This document shows, in pieces, positions 1-12,800 of a stretch of DNA of 64,000 bases (its first letter is position 1; the number at the start of each line of letters is the position of its first letter). The position numbers and the translations under genes were made by a program. This DNA is from Megaleporinus macrocephalus (taxonomy: Eukaryota > Chordata > Actinopteri > Characiformes > Anostomidae). Location: positions 4,283,864-4,347,863 of the forward strand of contig CM038705.1 in NCBI GenBank assembly GCA_021613375.1, in the 5' to 3' direction. The notes beneath the pieces are model-generated. The model worked only from the letters and a program-made list of their open reading frames with translations, did not search any database and was not told the origin of the DNA.

Positions 1-661
1 ATACTGAAATGGAGTGGTATGGAAACTAATATGTGAAGTAACTTACATACGAACTTCACTGAGAAGTAATTAACGATTTGTGTAAAAGAACCAAAGAAAT
101 AAAATTAAAATCTCTGTAAAACATAAAATTGTGAGCATCTTAATCTTTTGCATCATGATGGATCAAACGATGTTGAATTGAACTGCACTGTAAAAGAGGT
201 GCATCGCATTAGTAGCTGCTTCACATGCACCTTTATTGTATCGCATCGGCTCAGTGATGTCATCAGTGGTTCTTTTAAATTAGTAAATGACCGTTCCCTC
301 AACAACCAGACGAGCCTTGGAGACATCTTCTGCACTGTCCTTCAACTGCCCATCAACATCAGTCTGTTTCTCCTCTCAGCACTGACCTCCACCATCAGCC
401 TGTCACTCACCGGCCAGCTCTGTCCTTCAGCCGGCTGTTTTTACCACTTTCACTCCAGGGTTTCTTCTCGCTGTCGCCCCTACGCAGCTCTGCAGGCGTC
501 CTGAGAGACGAGCTGCATTAGATTACACGCAAGCAGCTGCAGCTGTGACCAGTGAGGACGTTTATTACTGTCTTTGTTTCATTTCTGTTCGAATATTTTA
601 ATTATGGAATCAATTTCTGCTCAGATTTCTAGATCAATTGTAATCATGTACCGTAATCATG
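1..661. other. Non-repetitive intronic DNA, no gene seen
   Basis: This stretch precedes the first tandem array. It has a short open frame on each strand (118 and 60 codons) but no domain, no codon-like pattern and no matched splice sites. By position it is intron of the minus-strand rapgef5 gene, downstream of exon B. I see nothing else in it. Confidence 0.5.
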
Positions 662-3600
662 TACAGCCCCTCTAAACCCCACCCACAATCAAATATAGCC
701 CCTCCCTTCAGCGTTCCCTCTAAAACCCCACCCACAATCAAATATAGCCTCTCCCTTCAGCGTTCCCTCTAAAACTCCACCCACAATCAAATATAGCTCC
801 TCTCTCCAGTGTTCCGTCTGAAACTCCACCCACAATCAAATATAGCCCCTACCTTCATCGTTCCCTCTGAAACCCCACCCACAATCAAATATAGCTCCTC
901 CCTTCAGCGTTCCCTCTGAAACCCCACCCACAATCAAATATAGCCCCTACCTTAATCGTTCCCTCTGAAACCCCACCCACAATCAAATATAGCTCCTCCT
1001 TTCAGCGTTCCCTCTGAAACCCCACCCACAATCAAATATAGCCCCTACCTTAATCGTTCCCTCTGAAACCCCACCCACAATCAAATATAGCCCCTACCTT
1101 AATCGTTCCCTCTGAAACCCCACCCACAATCAAATATAGCTCCTCCTTTCAGCGTTCCCTCTGAAACCCCACCCACAATCAAATATAGCTCCTCCTTTTA
1201 GCGTTCCCTCTGAAACCCCACCCACAATCAAATATAGCTCCTCCTTTCAGCGTTCCCACTGAAACCCCACCCACAATCAAATATAGCTCCTACCTTCATC
1301 GTTCCCTCTGAAACCCCACCCACAATCAAATATAGCCCCTAAATTCAGCGTTCCCTCTGAAACCCCACCCACAATCAAATATAGCCCCTACCTTCATCGT
1401 TCCCTCTGAAACCCCACCCACAATCAAATATAGCCCCTACCTTCAGAGTTCCCTCTGAAACCCCACCCACAATCAAATATAGCCCCTACCTTCAGCGTTC
1501 CCTCTGAAACCCCACCCACAATCAAATATAGCTTCTCCCTTCGGTGTTCCCTCTGAAACCCCACCCACAATCAAATATAGCCCCTAAATTCAGCGTTCCC
1601 TCTGAAACCCCACCCACAATCAAATATAGCCCCTACCTTCAGAGTTCCCTCTGAAACCCCACCCACAATCAAATATAGCTCCTCCCTTCAGTGTTCCCTC
1701 TGAAACCCCACCCACAATCAAATATAGCTCCTCCCTTCATCGTTCCCTCTGAAACCCCACCCACAATCAAATATAGCTCCTCCCTTCAGTGTTCCCTCTA
1801 AAACTCCACCCACAATCAAATATAGCCCCTACCTTCATCGTTCCCTCTGAAACCCCACCCACAATCAAATATAGCTCCTCCCTTCAGCGTTCCCTCTGAA
1901 ACCCCACCCACAATCAAATATAGCCCCTACCTTCAGCGTTCCCTCTGAAACCCCACCCACAATCAAATATAGCCCCTAAATTCAGCGTTCCCTCTGAAAC
2001 CCCACCCACAATCAAATATAGCCCCTAAATTCAGCGTTCCCTCTGAAACCCCACCCACAATCAAATATAGCCCCTAAATTCAGCGTTCCCTCTGAAACCC
2101 CACCCACAATCAAATATAGCCCCTAAATTCAGCGTTCCCTCTGAAACCCCACCCACAATCAAATATAGCCCCTACCTTCATCGTTCCCTCTGAAACCCCA
2201 CCCACAATCAAATATAGCCCCTACCTTAATCGTTCCCTCTGAAACCCCACCCACAATCAAATATAGCTCCTCCTTTCAGCGTTCCCTCTGAAACCCCACC
2301 CACAATCAAATATAGCTCCCCCTTCAGCGTTCCCTCTGAAACCCCACCCACAATCAAATATAGCCCCTACCTTCATCGTTCCCTCTGAAACCCCACCCAC
2401 AATCAAATATAGCTCCTCCCTTCAGCGTTCCCTCTGAAACCCCACCCACAATCAAATATAGCCCCTACCTTCATCGTTCCCTCTGAAACCCCACCCACAA
2501 TCAAATATAGCCCCTACCTTCAGCGTTCCCTCTGAAACCCCACCCACAATCAAATATAGCCCCTACCTTCAGAGTTCCCTCTGAAACCCCACCCACAATC
2601 AAATATAGCTTCTCCCTTCGGTGTTCCCTCTGAAACCCCACCCACAATCAAATATAGCCCCTAAATTCAGCGTTCCCTCTGAAACCCCACCCACAATCAA
2701 ATATAGCTCCTCCCTTCAGTGTTCCCTCTGAAACCCCACCCACAATCAAATATAGCCCCTCCCTTCAGCGTTCCCTCTGAAACCCCACCCACAATCAAAT
2801 ATAGCCCCTACCTTCAGCGTTCCCTCTGAAACCCCACCCACAATCAAATATAGCCCCTAAATTCAGCGTTCCCTCTGAAACCCCACCCACAATCAAAATC
2901 CCCACCCACAATCAAAAACCCCATCCACAATCAAATATAGCTCCTCCTTTCAGCGTTCCCTCTGAAACCCCACCCACAATCAAATATAGCTCCCCCTTCA
3001 GCGTTCCCTCTGAAACCCCACCCACAATCAAATATAGCCCCTACCTTCATCGTTCCCTCTGAAACCCCACCCACAATCAAATATAGCTCCTCCCTTCAGC
3101 GTTCCCTCTGAAACCCCACCCACAATCAAATATAGCCCCTACCTTCATCGTTCCCTCTGAAACCCCACCCACAATCAAATATAGCCCCTACCTTCAGCGT
3201 TCCCTCTGAAACCCCACCCACAATCAAATATAGCCCCTACCTTCAGAGTTCCCTCTGAAACCCCACCCACAATCAAATATAGCTTCTCCCTTCGGTGTTC
3301 CCTCTGAAACCCCACCCACAATCAAATATAGCCCCTAAATTCAGCGTTCCCTCTGAAACCCCACCCACAATCAAATATAGCTCCTCCCTTCAGTGTTCCC
3401 TCTGAAACCCCACCCACAATCAATATAGCCCCTAAATTCAGCGTTCCCTCTGAAACCCCACCCACAATCAAATATAGCCCCTACCTTCAGCGTTCCCTCT
3501 GAAACCCCACCCACAATCAAATATAGCTCCTCCCTTCAGTGTTCCCTCTGAAACCCCACCCACAATCAAATATAGCTCCTCCCTTCAGTGTTCCCTCTGA

Positions 3601-3898
3601 AACCCCACCCACAATCAAATATAGCTCCTCCCTTCAGTGTTCCCTCTGAAACCCCACCCACAATCAAATATAGCTCCTCCCTTCAGTGTTCCCTCTGAAA
3701 CCCCACCCACAATCAAATATAGCTCCTCCCTTCAGTGTTCCCTCTGAAACCCCACCCACAATCAAATATAGCTCCTCCCTTCAGTGTTTCGTCTGAAACC
3801 CCACCCACAATCAAATATAGCTCCTCCCTTCAGCGTTCCCTCTGAAACCCCACCCACAATGGAATATGACTCCTCCCCTCAGCATTCCCTCTAAACCC
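662..3898. repeat. 49-bp minisatellite, about 66 copies
   Basis: Head-to-tail units of 49 bp, each with a constant core (ACCCCACCCACAATCAAATA) and a variable segment reading GCCCCTACCTTCATC, GCTCCTCCCTTCAGT or GCCCCTAAATTCAGC before GTTCCCTCTGAA. The period was measured from successive TATAGC positions (841 and 890). The variants recur in blocks, which suggests unequal exchange of multi-unit segments. A deletion scar with shortened units lies near 2890-2930. It is the parent or sister of the 33-bp array that follows. Confidence 0.97.
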
Positions 3899-3954
3899 TG
3901 TCCCTAAACAAATACAGCCCATCAATTAAGTTGTCCCTCAAAAGGCCCACCCAC

Positions 3955-4433
3955 AAATGCAGCCCCTCTAAAGCTGGACAGGGGCAGCTCCTCCAAAGCT
4001 CCACCTACAAACACATACAGCCCCTCTAAAGCTCCACCTACAAACACATACAGCCCCTCTAAAGCTCCACCTACAAACACATACAGCCCCTCTAAAGCTC
4101 CACCCCTAAACAAATATAGCCCCTCTAAAGCTCCACCTACAAACACATACAGCCCCTCTAAAGCTCCACCTACAAACACATACAGCCCCTCTAAAGCTCC
4201 ACCCCTAAACAAATATAGCCCCTCTAAAGCTCCACCTACAAACACATACAGCCCCTCTAAAGCTCCACCTACAAACACATACAGCCCCTCTAAAGCTCCA
4301 CCTCCAAACACATACAGCCCCTCTAAAGCTCCACCCCCAAACACATACAGCCCCTCTAAAGCTCCACCTACAAACACATACAGCCCCTCTAAAGCTCCAC
4401 CTACAAACACATACAGCCCCTCTAAAGCTCCAC
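3955..4433. repeat. 33-bp minisatellite, about 13 full copies
   Basis: The 33-bp unit contains AAGCTCCACCTACAAACACA followed by TACAGCCCCTCT. Because 33 is a multiple of three, the minus strand stays open (3922-4494) and reads an 11-residue repeat, GGALEGLYVFV. That frame is a by-product of the repeat, not a gene. The unit aligns to the 49-bp unit with one 16-base block missing. Confidence 0.95.
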
Positions 4434-4439
4434 GCTCCC

Positions 4440-4669
4440 GAATCTGCACAGATCTGATTGGCTGAGGAGGGCGTTTGGTGATTTTACTATTCACATGATT
4501 GGTCTGTGTGTTTACGGTGCCGCCCGTATACCGTAAAGACTAAAAAAGCTCCGCCTCTTAAAATAAACAGTCAGAATTCAATGCTCCTCAATAGTTTATC
4601 AGTTTGGATCCACACTGGACAACGTCTGAGACCGGACCCGGACCGTGGTCCGCCTATTAGTGGCCCCTG
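4440..4669 (-). mobile_element. hAT-like element fragment, copy 1
   Basis: Its reverse complement begins CAGGGGCCACTAATAGGCGG and is clearly similar along its whole length to 38428-38655, which begins CAGAGGTCACTAACTGGCGG. Shared blocks include AAACTGATAAACTATTGAGG and CAGATCTGTGCAGATTC. The CAG-start end and short GC-rich terminus resemble hAT elements of fish. No target duplication or second terminus was found, and no transposase is present. The 33-bp array abuts its inner end. Confidence 0.6.
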
Positions 4670-5205
4670 CTGTGGTGTATGTGGTGTCGTCGTGTCTCAG
4701 GGTTCATTGTTTTTCATTGTTATTCACGCTGGAGCAGTGGCGGTTCTCCGCAGGGTCAGATAGGAATCTGGTTTGTGTCGGGGCGTCCTTGGCCGGTGGG
4801 GAGCGTTCAGGGTTCTGTCGGAGAGCCTGCATGCGGTGCTTTAGTGCTCTGCTGCTCCAGCGCTTTGTGACAGGCGGAGGAAAGTTGCGCTGTCTCTGCA
4901 GGGGCAGAGCTGAACTGCAGCTGAGCTCTCGGTCTCGCAGATGATGAAAAATTCATCGTATTTTCTGTGGAATGAGCCCAACGCGGTGGAGGCACAGAGG
5001 CAGAGCAGCTCGCGCTTATCTACAGCCAGCAAAAAGGGCCAGAGTTCAGAGGGAGGAGGCGCTAACTGCAGGTTTCACGCGTGTGAAGGTGATGAATCCA
5101 ACATGTGTTTGAAAAACGAGCTCCAATGTGTTCAGTTAGTGCGCATCACCGTAACTCGTCCCAGACGTATTGGATTGCTGCAGGGCTTCTATAGTTTCAT
5201 TTAAA
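4670..5205. other. Moderately GC-rich single-copy DNA, no gene seen
   Basis: Several overlapping short open frames (62-99 codons) occur on both strands. None has a recognisable domain or a matched acceptor and donor pair, so I do not call a gene. It lies in the intron downstream of rapgef5 exon B. It could hold regulatory DNA, but nothing in the sequence proves it. Confidence 0.4.
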
Positions 5206-5207
5206 AA

Positions 5208-5788
5208 CTGCTCTATAGTGATCCTGACAGACTGTAATACACTACAGGAGGTGTAGGGGGCGATATAACTTCTATTGTTTTATATTTAAAAAGTGTCTAT
5301 AATGTTTATATGATGTACACAGTCATTCTGACAGACTGTAATACACTACAGGAAGTGTAGGGGGTGATATAACTTCTATTGTTTTATATTTAAAAAGTGT
5401 CTATAATGTTTATATGATCTACACAGTCATTCTGACAGACTGTAATACACTACAGGAAGTGTAGGGGGCGATATAACTTCTATTGTTTTATATTTAAAAA
5501 GTGTCTATAATGTTTATATGTACAACACAGTCATTCTGACAGACTGTAATACACTACAGGAAGTGTAGGGGGCGATATAACTTCTATTGTTTTATATTTA
5601 AAAAGAGTCTATAATGTTTATATGATGTACACAGTCATTCTGACAGACTGTAATACACTACAGGAAGTGTAGGGGGCGATATAACTTCTATTGTTTTATA
5701 TTTAAAAAGTGTCTATAATGTTTATATGATCTACACAGTCATTCTGACAGACTGTAATACACTACAGGAAGTGTAGGGGGCGATATAA

Positions 5789-5790
<2 letters not shown>
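5208..5790. repeat. 104-bp tandem repeat, about 5.6 copies
   Basis: The motif TGACAGACTGTAATACACTA recurs at 5225, 5329, 5433, 5537, 5641 and 5745, an exact 104-bp period. Copies differ by only a few bases, which implies recent amplification. The array ends in an (AT)n run. Confidence 0.97.

Positions 5791-5832
<42 letters not shown>
5790..5832. repeat. (AT)n microsatellite
   Basis: An uninterrupted AT dinucleotide tract directly attached to the last partial 104-bp unit, followed by imperfect AAATA-rich sequence to about 5865. Confidence 0.95.
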
Positions 5833-5834
<2 letters not shown>

Positions 5835-5865
5835 TAAATGAATAAATATATAAATATATATGACA

Positions 5866-6412
5866 CCATTTATACATCTGTAACACGCTGGATGATCACG
5901 TTACTTGAACTATTCCCCCTTTTCTTCCAGCAGATGTGCTGTGAGAGGGTCCGTGTGGGGGTGGGTGGGAGTAATCATTGACTCCAGACTGAGCTAAGCG
6001 ATTCATTAAGTTCTCCTGTCATGCGTATTGGACGGGTTTTGACTGCTGCTCATTGACCACAGCTCAGCAATTACCTCCAGCGGGCCTTGAGCAGCTATCG
6101 GGGCTGAACGCCGCCGCTTCGGTGATTGACTTCATTAAAGGGAGATAAAGGAGACGCTGCAGCAGAACCTCAGACTAAACCGATACTGCTCTACACGCAG
6201 ATTACACCTCCACACCTTCCAGCTCAGCTGAACAGGCTAATGCAGATAACGCAAGCTGGTGTTCGAGCATCAACACAAGAGCATTTGCATAATACTATCT
6301 GGAGGCTGTTTGGCTTCATTCATTCCAGGCCTTCGCTTTTCTCCTCAATATCTGAGAAATATTCACTACAGTTCAGAGCCACGCAGAGAACTCCTTCATA
6401 TGTTCGTTACAG
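5866..6412. other. Single-copy intronic segment, possible conserved noncoding DNA
   Basis: A balanced-composition segment without tandem structure. It includes an octamer-like ATTTGCAT sequence near 6292-6299 (CATTTGCATAATAC). Open frames are short and lack splice signals. Its moderate GC content among AT-rich intron makes it a candidate conserved element, but this is inference only. Confidence 0.3.
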
Positions 6413-6414
6413 CA

Positions 6415-9073
6415 GAGGTGATCACTGTAATGGTCACTATTGATCGTTGTAATGGTCAGAGTTGATGACTGTAATGGTCAGGGTTGATCACTGTAATAGT
6501 CAGAGTTGTTCGCTGTAGTGGACAGAGTTGTTCACTGTAATGGTCAGGGTTGATCCCTGTAATGGTCAGGAGTAATGGCTGTAATGGTCAGAGTTGATCA
6601 CTTTAATGGTCAGGTTTGATTACTGTAATGGTCAGAGTTGTTCACTGTAATGGTAAGAGTTGTTCGCTGTAATGGTCAGAGTTGTTCGCTGTAATGGTCA
6701 GAGTTGTTCGCTGTAATGGTCAGAGTTGTTCACTGTAATGGTCAGGTTTGATTACTGTAATGGTCAGAGTTGTTCACTGTAATGGTCAGGGTTGATCCCT
6801 GTAATGGTCAGGTTTGGTTAATGTAATGGTCAGGGTTGATCACTGTAATGGTAAGAGTTGTTCACTGTAATGGTCAGAGTTGTTCGCTGTAATGGACAGA
6901 GTTGTTCACTGTAATGGTCAGAGTTGTTCACTGTAATGGTCAGAGTTGTTCACTGTAATGGTCAGAGTTGTTCACTGTAATGGACAGAGTTGTTCACTGT
7001 AATGGTCAGAGTTGTTCACTGTAATGGTCAGAGTTGTTCGCTGTAATGGACAGAGTTGTTCGCTGTAATGGTCAGAGTTGTTCACTGTAATGGTAAGAGT
7101 TGTTCGCTGTAATGGACAGAGTTGTTCACTGTAATAGTCAGAGTTGTTCGCTGTAATGGTAAGAGTTGATCGCTGTAATGGTCAGAGTTGTTCGCTGTAA
7201 TGGTCAGAGTTGTTCGCTGTAATGGTCAGAGTTGATCGCTGTAATGGTCAGAGTTGATCGCTGTAATGGTCAGAGTTGTTCGCTGTAATGGTAAGAGTTG
7301 TTCGCTGTAATGGTCAGAGTTGTTCGCTGTAATGGTCAGAGTTGTTCGCTGTAATGGTCAGAGTTGTTCACTGTAATGGTCAGGTTTGATTACTGTAATG
7401 GTCAGAGTTGTTCACTGTAATGGTCAGAGTTGTTCGCTGTAATGGTCAGAGTTGTTCACTGTAATGGTCAGAGTTGTTCGCTGTAATGGACAGAGTTGAT
7501 CACTGTAATGGTCAGGGTTGATTACTGTAATGGTCAGAGTTGTTCGCTGTAATGGTCAGAGTTGTTCGCTGTAATGGACAGAGTTGATCACTGTAATGGT
7601 CAGGGTTGATTACTGTAATGGTCAGAGTTGTTCGCTGTAATGGTCAGAGTTGTTCACTGTAATGGACAGAGTTGTTCGCTGTAATGGACAGAGTTGATCA
7701 CTGTAATGGTCAGAGTTGTTCGCTGTAATGGTCAGAGTTGTTCGCTGTAATGGTCAGAGTTGTTCACTGTAATGGTCAGGTTTGATTACTGTAATGGTCA
7801 GAGTTGTTCACTGTAATGGTCAGAGTTGTTCGCTGTAATGGTCAGAGTTGTTCACTGTAATGGTCAGAGTTGTTCGCTGTAATGGACAGAGTTGATTACT
7901 GTAATGGTCAGAGTTGTTCACTGTAATGGTCAGAGTTGTTCGCTGTAATGGTCAGAGTTGTTCACTGTAATGGACAGAGTTGTTCGCTGTAATGGACAGA
8001 GTTGTTCACTGTAATGGACAGAGTTGTTCGCTGTAATGGACAGAGTTGATCACTGTAATGGTCAGAGTTGTTCGCTGTAATGGTCAGAGTTGTTCGCTGT
8101 AATGGTCAGAGTTGTTCACTGTAATGGTCAGAGTTGTTCACTGTAATGGACAGAGTTGATCGCTGTAATGGTCAGGTTTGATTACTGTAATGGTCAGAGT
8201 TGTTCGCTGTAATGGTCAGAGTTGATCACTGTAATGGTCAGGTTTGATTACTGTAATGGTCAGAGTTGTTCGCTGTAATGGTCAGGTTTGATTACTGTAA
8301 TGGACAGAGTTGATCACTGTAATGGTCAGGTTTGATTACTGTAATGGTCAGAGTTGTTCGCTGTAATGGTCAGGTTTGATTACTGTAATGGACAGAGTTG
8401 ATCACTGTAATGGTCAGGTTTGATTACTGTAATGGTCAGAGTTGTTCGCTGTAATGGACAGAGTTGTTCGCTGTAATGGTCAGGGTTGATCACTGTAATG
8501 GTCAGAGTTGATCTCTGTAATGGTCAGGGTTGTTCACTGTAATGGTCAGAGTTGTTCACAGTAATGGTCAGAGTTGTTCACAGTAATGGTCAGAGTTGTT
8601 CGCTGTAATAGTCAGAGTTGTTCACTGTAATGGTCAGAGTTGTTCACAGTAATGGTCAGAGTTGTTCGCTGTAATGGTCAGAGTTGTTCGCTGTAATGGT
8701 CAGAGTTGTTCACAGTAATGGTCAGAGTTGTTCGCTGTAATGGTCAGAGTTGTTCGCTGTAATAGTCAGAGTTGTTCACTGTAATGGTCAGAGTTGTTCA
8801 CAGTAATGGTCAGAGTTGTTCACAGTAATGGTCAGAGTTGTTCGCTGTAATGGTCAGAGTTGTTCACAGTAATGGTCAGAGTTGTTCGCTGTAATAGTCA
8901 GAGTTGTTCACTGTAATGGTCAGAGTTGTTCACAGTAATGGTCAGAGTTGTTCGCTGTAATGGTCAGAGTTGTTCGCTGTAATGGACAGAGTTGTTCGCT
9001 GTAATGGTCAGAGTTGTTCGCTGTAATGGTCAGAGTTGTTCGCTGTAATGGACAGAGTTGTTCACTGTAATGG
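6415..9073. repeat. 22-bp minisatellite, about 120 copies
   Basis: Unit AGAGTTGTTCGCTGTAATGG plus TC, with a period of 22 (for example 7201 and 7223). Variants include GATCACTG, TTTGATTACTG, ATGGACAG and CACAGTAATGG. The CACAGTAATGG form is confined to about 8558-8940. An 88-bp (four-unit) block is duplicated at 8281 and 8369. No coding meaning. Confidence 0.97.
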
Positions 9074-9207
9074 ACCTTCTGTACAAACACCTTCAGTAAC
9101 ATACAGAGAACCTGGAGAGACTCTTTCAGCTCTTCTGCTTCTAAACTGTGGAGCTCAGTTCAGCTTCTATTAGTCAGTCCAGCTCAGAGTCTCTTTTACT
9201 ACACGTT

Positions 9208-9312
9208 ACTAAACGTCTCAGAGTTACATTAAAACTAAACGTCTCAGAGTTACATTAAAACTAAACGTCTCAGAGTTACATTAAAACTAAACGTCTCAGA
9301 GTTACATTAACT
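9208..9312. repeat. 26-bp tandem repeat, 4 copies
   Basis: AAACGTCTCAGAGTTACATT recurs at 9211, 9237, 9263 and 9289, almost without change. Confidence 0.95.
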
Positions 9313-9730
9313 GCTGGGTCAGTTTAATACAGGACAACATTCGCTACGATGGTGTAGAAGATATTCTGCAGAGTTAGTGAAACGCGAGTTCAGGCAATGA
9401 GACATCTAACGCATTACTGCAGTTTGTCAATACTCATCAGGACACAGTCGCCAGATACCCGGACAGTCCTAAATCCATACACTGACGCTAACAAGACATG
9501 TCTGAATTCTCTCGGTTCCCATGAAGCAGAGTAATCACAGCTCATGTGGTTTGTAGGGTCACAGCAATATATTAACTGGCCACTAAAATCAGCTGACGTG
9601 AAGCTTCTACAGCCCTAATGGTGAGTTACAGCAGCCAAACAAGCTCTTCTGATCTGATACTTCTTCAGATTCTAAAGACCATCTGCGCCGCGTCAATGAC
9701 ACACGGTCCTCCACTGCGGAGAAAATATCG
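9313..9730. other. Single-copy intronic DNA, nothing identified
   Basis: Mixed-composition sequence between a 26-bp repeat and a dispersed element. I see no gene, RNA or repeat in it. Confidence 0.4.
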
Positions 9731-9815
9731 TCCAAAGAAAAACAGCTTGGAAAAATTCTGGTTCCATTGAGTTACACTGCAAGTGAAGTAGATTTTTGGT
9801 GTCTCCTTTAAAGTT
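9731..9815 (+). repeat. Dispersed repeat family A, partial copy
   Basis: It carries the family core GCTTGGAAAAATTCTGGTTC, then CATTGAGTTACACTGCAAGTG and the tail TCTCCTTTAAAGTT. The same core occurs near 15.9, 17.0, 39.3, 39.7, 48.9, 49.5 and 58.4 kb in both orientations. Its right end passes straight into the TATC-type array. Confidence 0.8.
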
Positions 9816-9829
9816 ACCATCTATGCTGT

Positions 9830-12800
9830 ATGTCTGTCTTTCTATCCATCCATCCTACCTACCTACCTACCTATCATCTACCTACCGATCATCTATCTAT
9901 CTATGCTGTATGTATGTCTGTCTTTCTATCTATCCATCCATCCATCCATCTACCTACCTATCATCTATCTATCTATCTATGCTGTATGTATGTCTCTCTA
10001 TCCATCAATCCATCCATCTACCAACCTATCATATACCTACCTATCATCTATCTACCAACCTATCTCCATCAACCAACTTATCTATCAATCTATCCACCAA
10101 CTTATCATCTATCTACCTATCTATCTACATATCATTCATCAACAAACTTATCTATCAATCTACCTATCTATCTATCCACCAACCTATCATCTATGTACCT
10201 ATCTACCTACTAACCTATAGGCCTAATCATCTACCCATCTATCCACCCACCTATCAATCTACTTACCAATTTATCTATATATCTATCAACCAAATTATCT
10301 ATCCACCAACCTTCTTCATCTTCTACCTACCTATCATCTACCTGTCTATCTACCAACCTATCTATCCACCTACCTACCTATAGGCCTATCATCTCCCTAT
10401 CTACCTATCAGCTACCCATCAATCCATCTATATATCTATCAATCAACGTATCTACCTATCTATTTTTCTACCAACCTATTATCCACCTATCTACCCACCA
10501 ATTGATCTATATGTCAACCAACTTATCTATCCACCTACCTATCATCTACATACCTATCTTCTACCTATCTATCATCTATCTGTCTACCTACCAACCTATC
10601 TATCCACCTACCTATCATCTACATACCTATCTTCTACCTATCTATTTTTCTACCAACCTATTATCCACCTATCTACCCACCAATTGATCTATATGTCAAC
10701 CAACTTATCTATCCACCTACCTATCATCTACATACCTATCTTCTACCTATCTATTTTTCTACCAACCTATTATCCACCTATCTACCCACCAATTGATCTA
10801 TATGTCAACCAACTTATCTATCCACCTACCTATCATCTACATACCTATCATCTACATACCTATCATCTACCTACCTATCTATCTGTCTATCTATCAACCT
10901 ATCTATCCACCTACCTATCATCTACATACCTATCATCTACCTACCTATCTATCTGTCTATCTACCAACCTATCTATCCACCTACCTACCTATAGGCTTAT
11001 CATCTCCCCATCTATCTATATATCTATCTATTAACCAACGTATCTACCTACCTATCTACCAACCTATCATCTACCTATCTATCTACCAACCTATCATCTA
11101 CCTATCTATCTACCAACCTATCCAGCTTATCATCTCCCCATCTATCTATATATCTATCTATTAACCAACGTATCTACCTACCTATCTACCAACCTATCAT
11201 CTACCTATCTATCTACCAACCTATCATCTACCTATCTATCTACCAACCTATCCAGCTTATCATCTCCCCATCTATCTATATATCTATCTATTAACCAACG
11301 TATCTACCTACCTATCTACCAACCTATCATCTACCTATCTATCTACCAACCTATCATCTACCTATCTATCTACCAACCTATCATCTACCTATCTACCAAC
11401 CTATCATCTACCTATCTATCTACCAACCTATCATCTACCTATCTATCTACCAACCTATCATCTACCTATCTACCAACCTATCATCTACCTATCTATCTAC
11501 CAACCTATCATCTACCTATCTATCTACCAACCTATCATCTACCTATCTATCTACCAACCTATCATCTACCTATCTATCTACCAACCTATCATCTACCTAT
11601 CTACCAACCTATCATCTACCTATCTATCTACCAACCTATCATCTACCTATCTATCTACCAACCTATCATCTACCTATCTACCAACCTATCATCTACCTAT
11701 CTATCTACCAACCTATCATCTACCTATCTATCTACCAACCTATCATCTACCTATCTATCTACCAACCTATCATCTACCTATCTACCAACCTATCATCTAC
11801 CTATCTATCTACCAACCTATCATCTACTTATCTACCAACCTATCATCTACCTATCTATCTACCAACCTATCATCTACCTATCTACCAACCTATCATCTAC
11901 CTATCTATCTACCAACCTATCATCTACCTATCTATCTACCAACCTATCATCTACCTATCTACCAACCTATCATCTACCTATCTATCTACCAACCTATCCA
12001 GCTTATCATCTCCCCATCTATCTATATATCTATCTATTAACCAACGTATCTACCTACCTATCTACCAACCTATCATCTACCTATCTATCTACCAACCTAT
12101 CATCTACCTATCTATCTACCAACCTATCATCTACCTATCTACCAACCTATCATCTACCTATCTATCTACCAACCTATCATCTACCTATCTATCTACCAAC
12201 CTATCATCTACCTATCTACAAACCTATCATCTACCTATCTATCTACCAACCTATCATCTACCTATCTATCTACCAACCTATCATCTACCTATCTATCTAC
12301 CAACCTATCATCTACCTATCTACCAACCTATCATCTACCTATCTATCTACCAACCTATCATCTACCTATCTACCAATCTATCATCTACCTATCTACCAAC
12401 CTATCATCTACCTATCTACCAACCTATCATCTACCTATCTATCTACCAACCTATCCTCTACCTATCTACCAACCTATCATCTACCTATCTATCTACCAAC
12501 CTATCATCTACCTATCTACCAACCTATCATCTACCTATCTATCTACCAACCTATCATCTACCTATCTACCAATCTATCATCTACCTATCTACCAACCTAT
12601 CATCTATCTATCTACCAACCTATCCAGCTTATCATCTCCCCATCTATCTATATATCTATCTACCAACCTATCATCTACCTATCTATCTACCAACCTATCA
12701 TCTACCTATCTATCTACCAACCTATCATCTACCTATCTACCAACCTATCATCTACCTATCTATCTACCAACCTATCATCTACCTATCTATCTACCAACCT

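Noticed and set aside
148..504. 118-codon plus frame at the left edge
   Set aside because: No domain, no signal for translation or splicing, and typical chance length for this composition.
662..3898. CRISPR-like repeat and spacer pattern in the 49-bp array (also considered for the 43- and 47-bp arrays)
   Set aside because: The variable parts are a few recurring alleles, not unique spacers, and the genome is eukaryotic. No cas genes are present.
3922..4494. 190-codon frame with an 11-residue repeat on minus
   Set aside because: Produced by the 33-bp unit; there are no flanking splice sites and no domain.
9796..11164. Tyr/Pro/Ser-rich frames on plus
   Set aside because: Translation of the TATC-type array, shown by the same pattern in all three plus frames.
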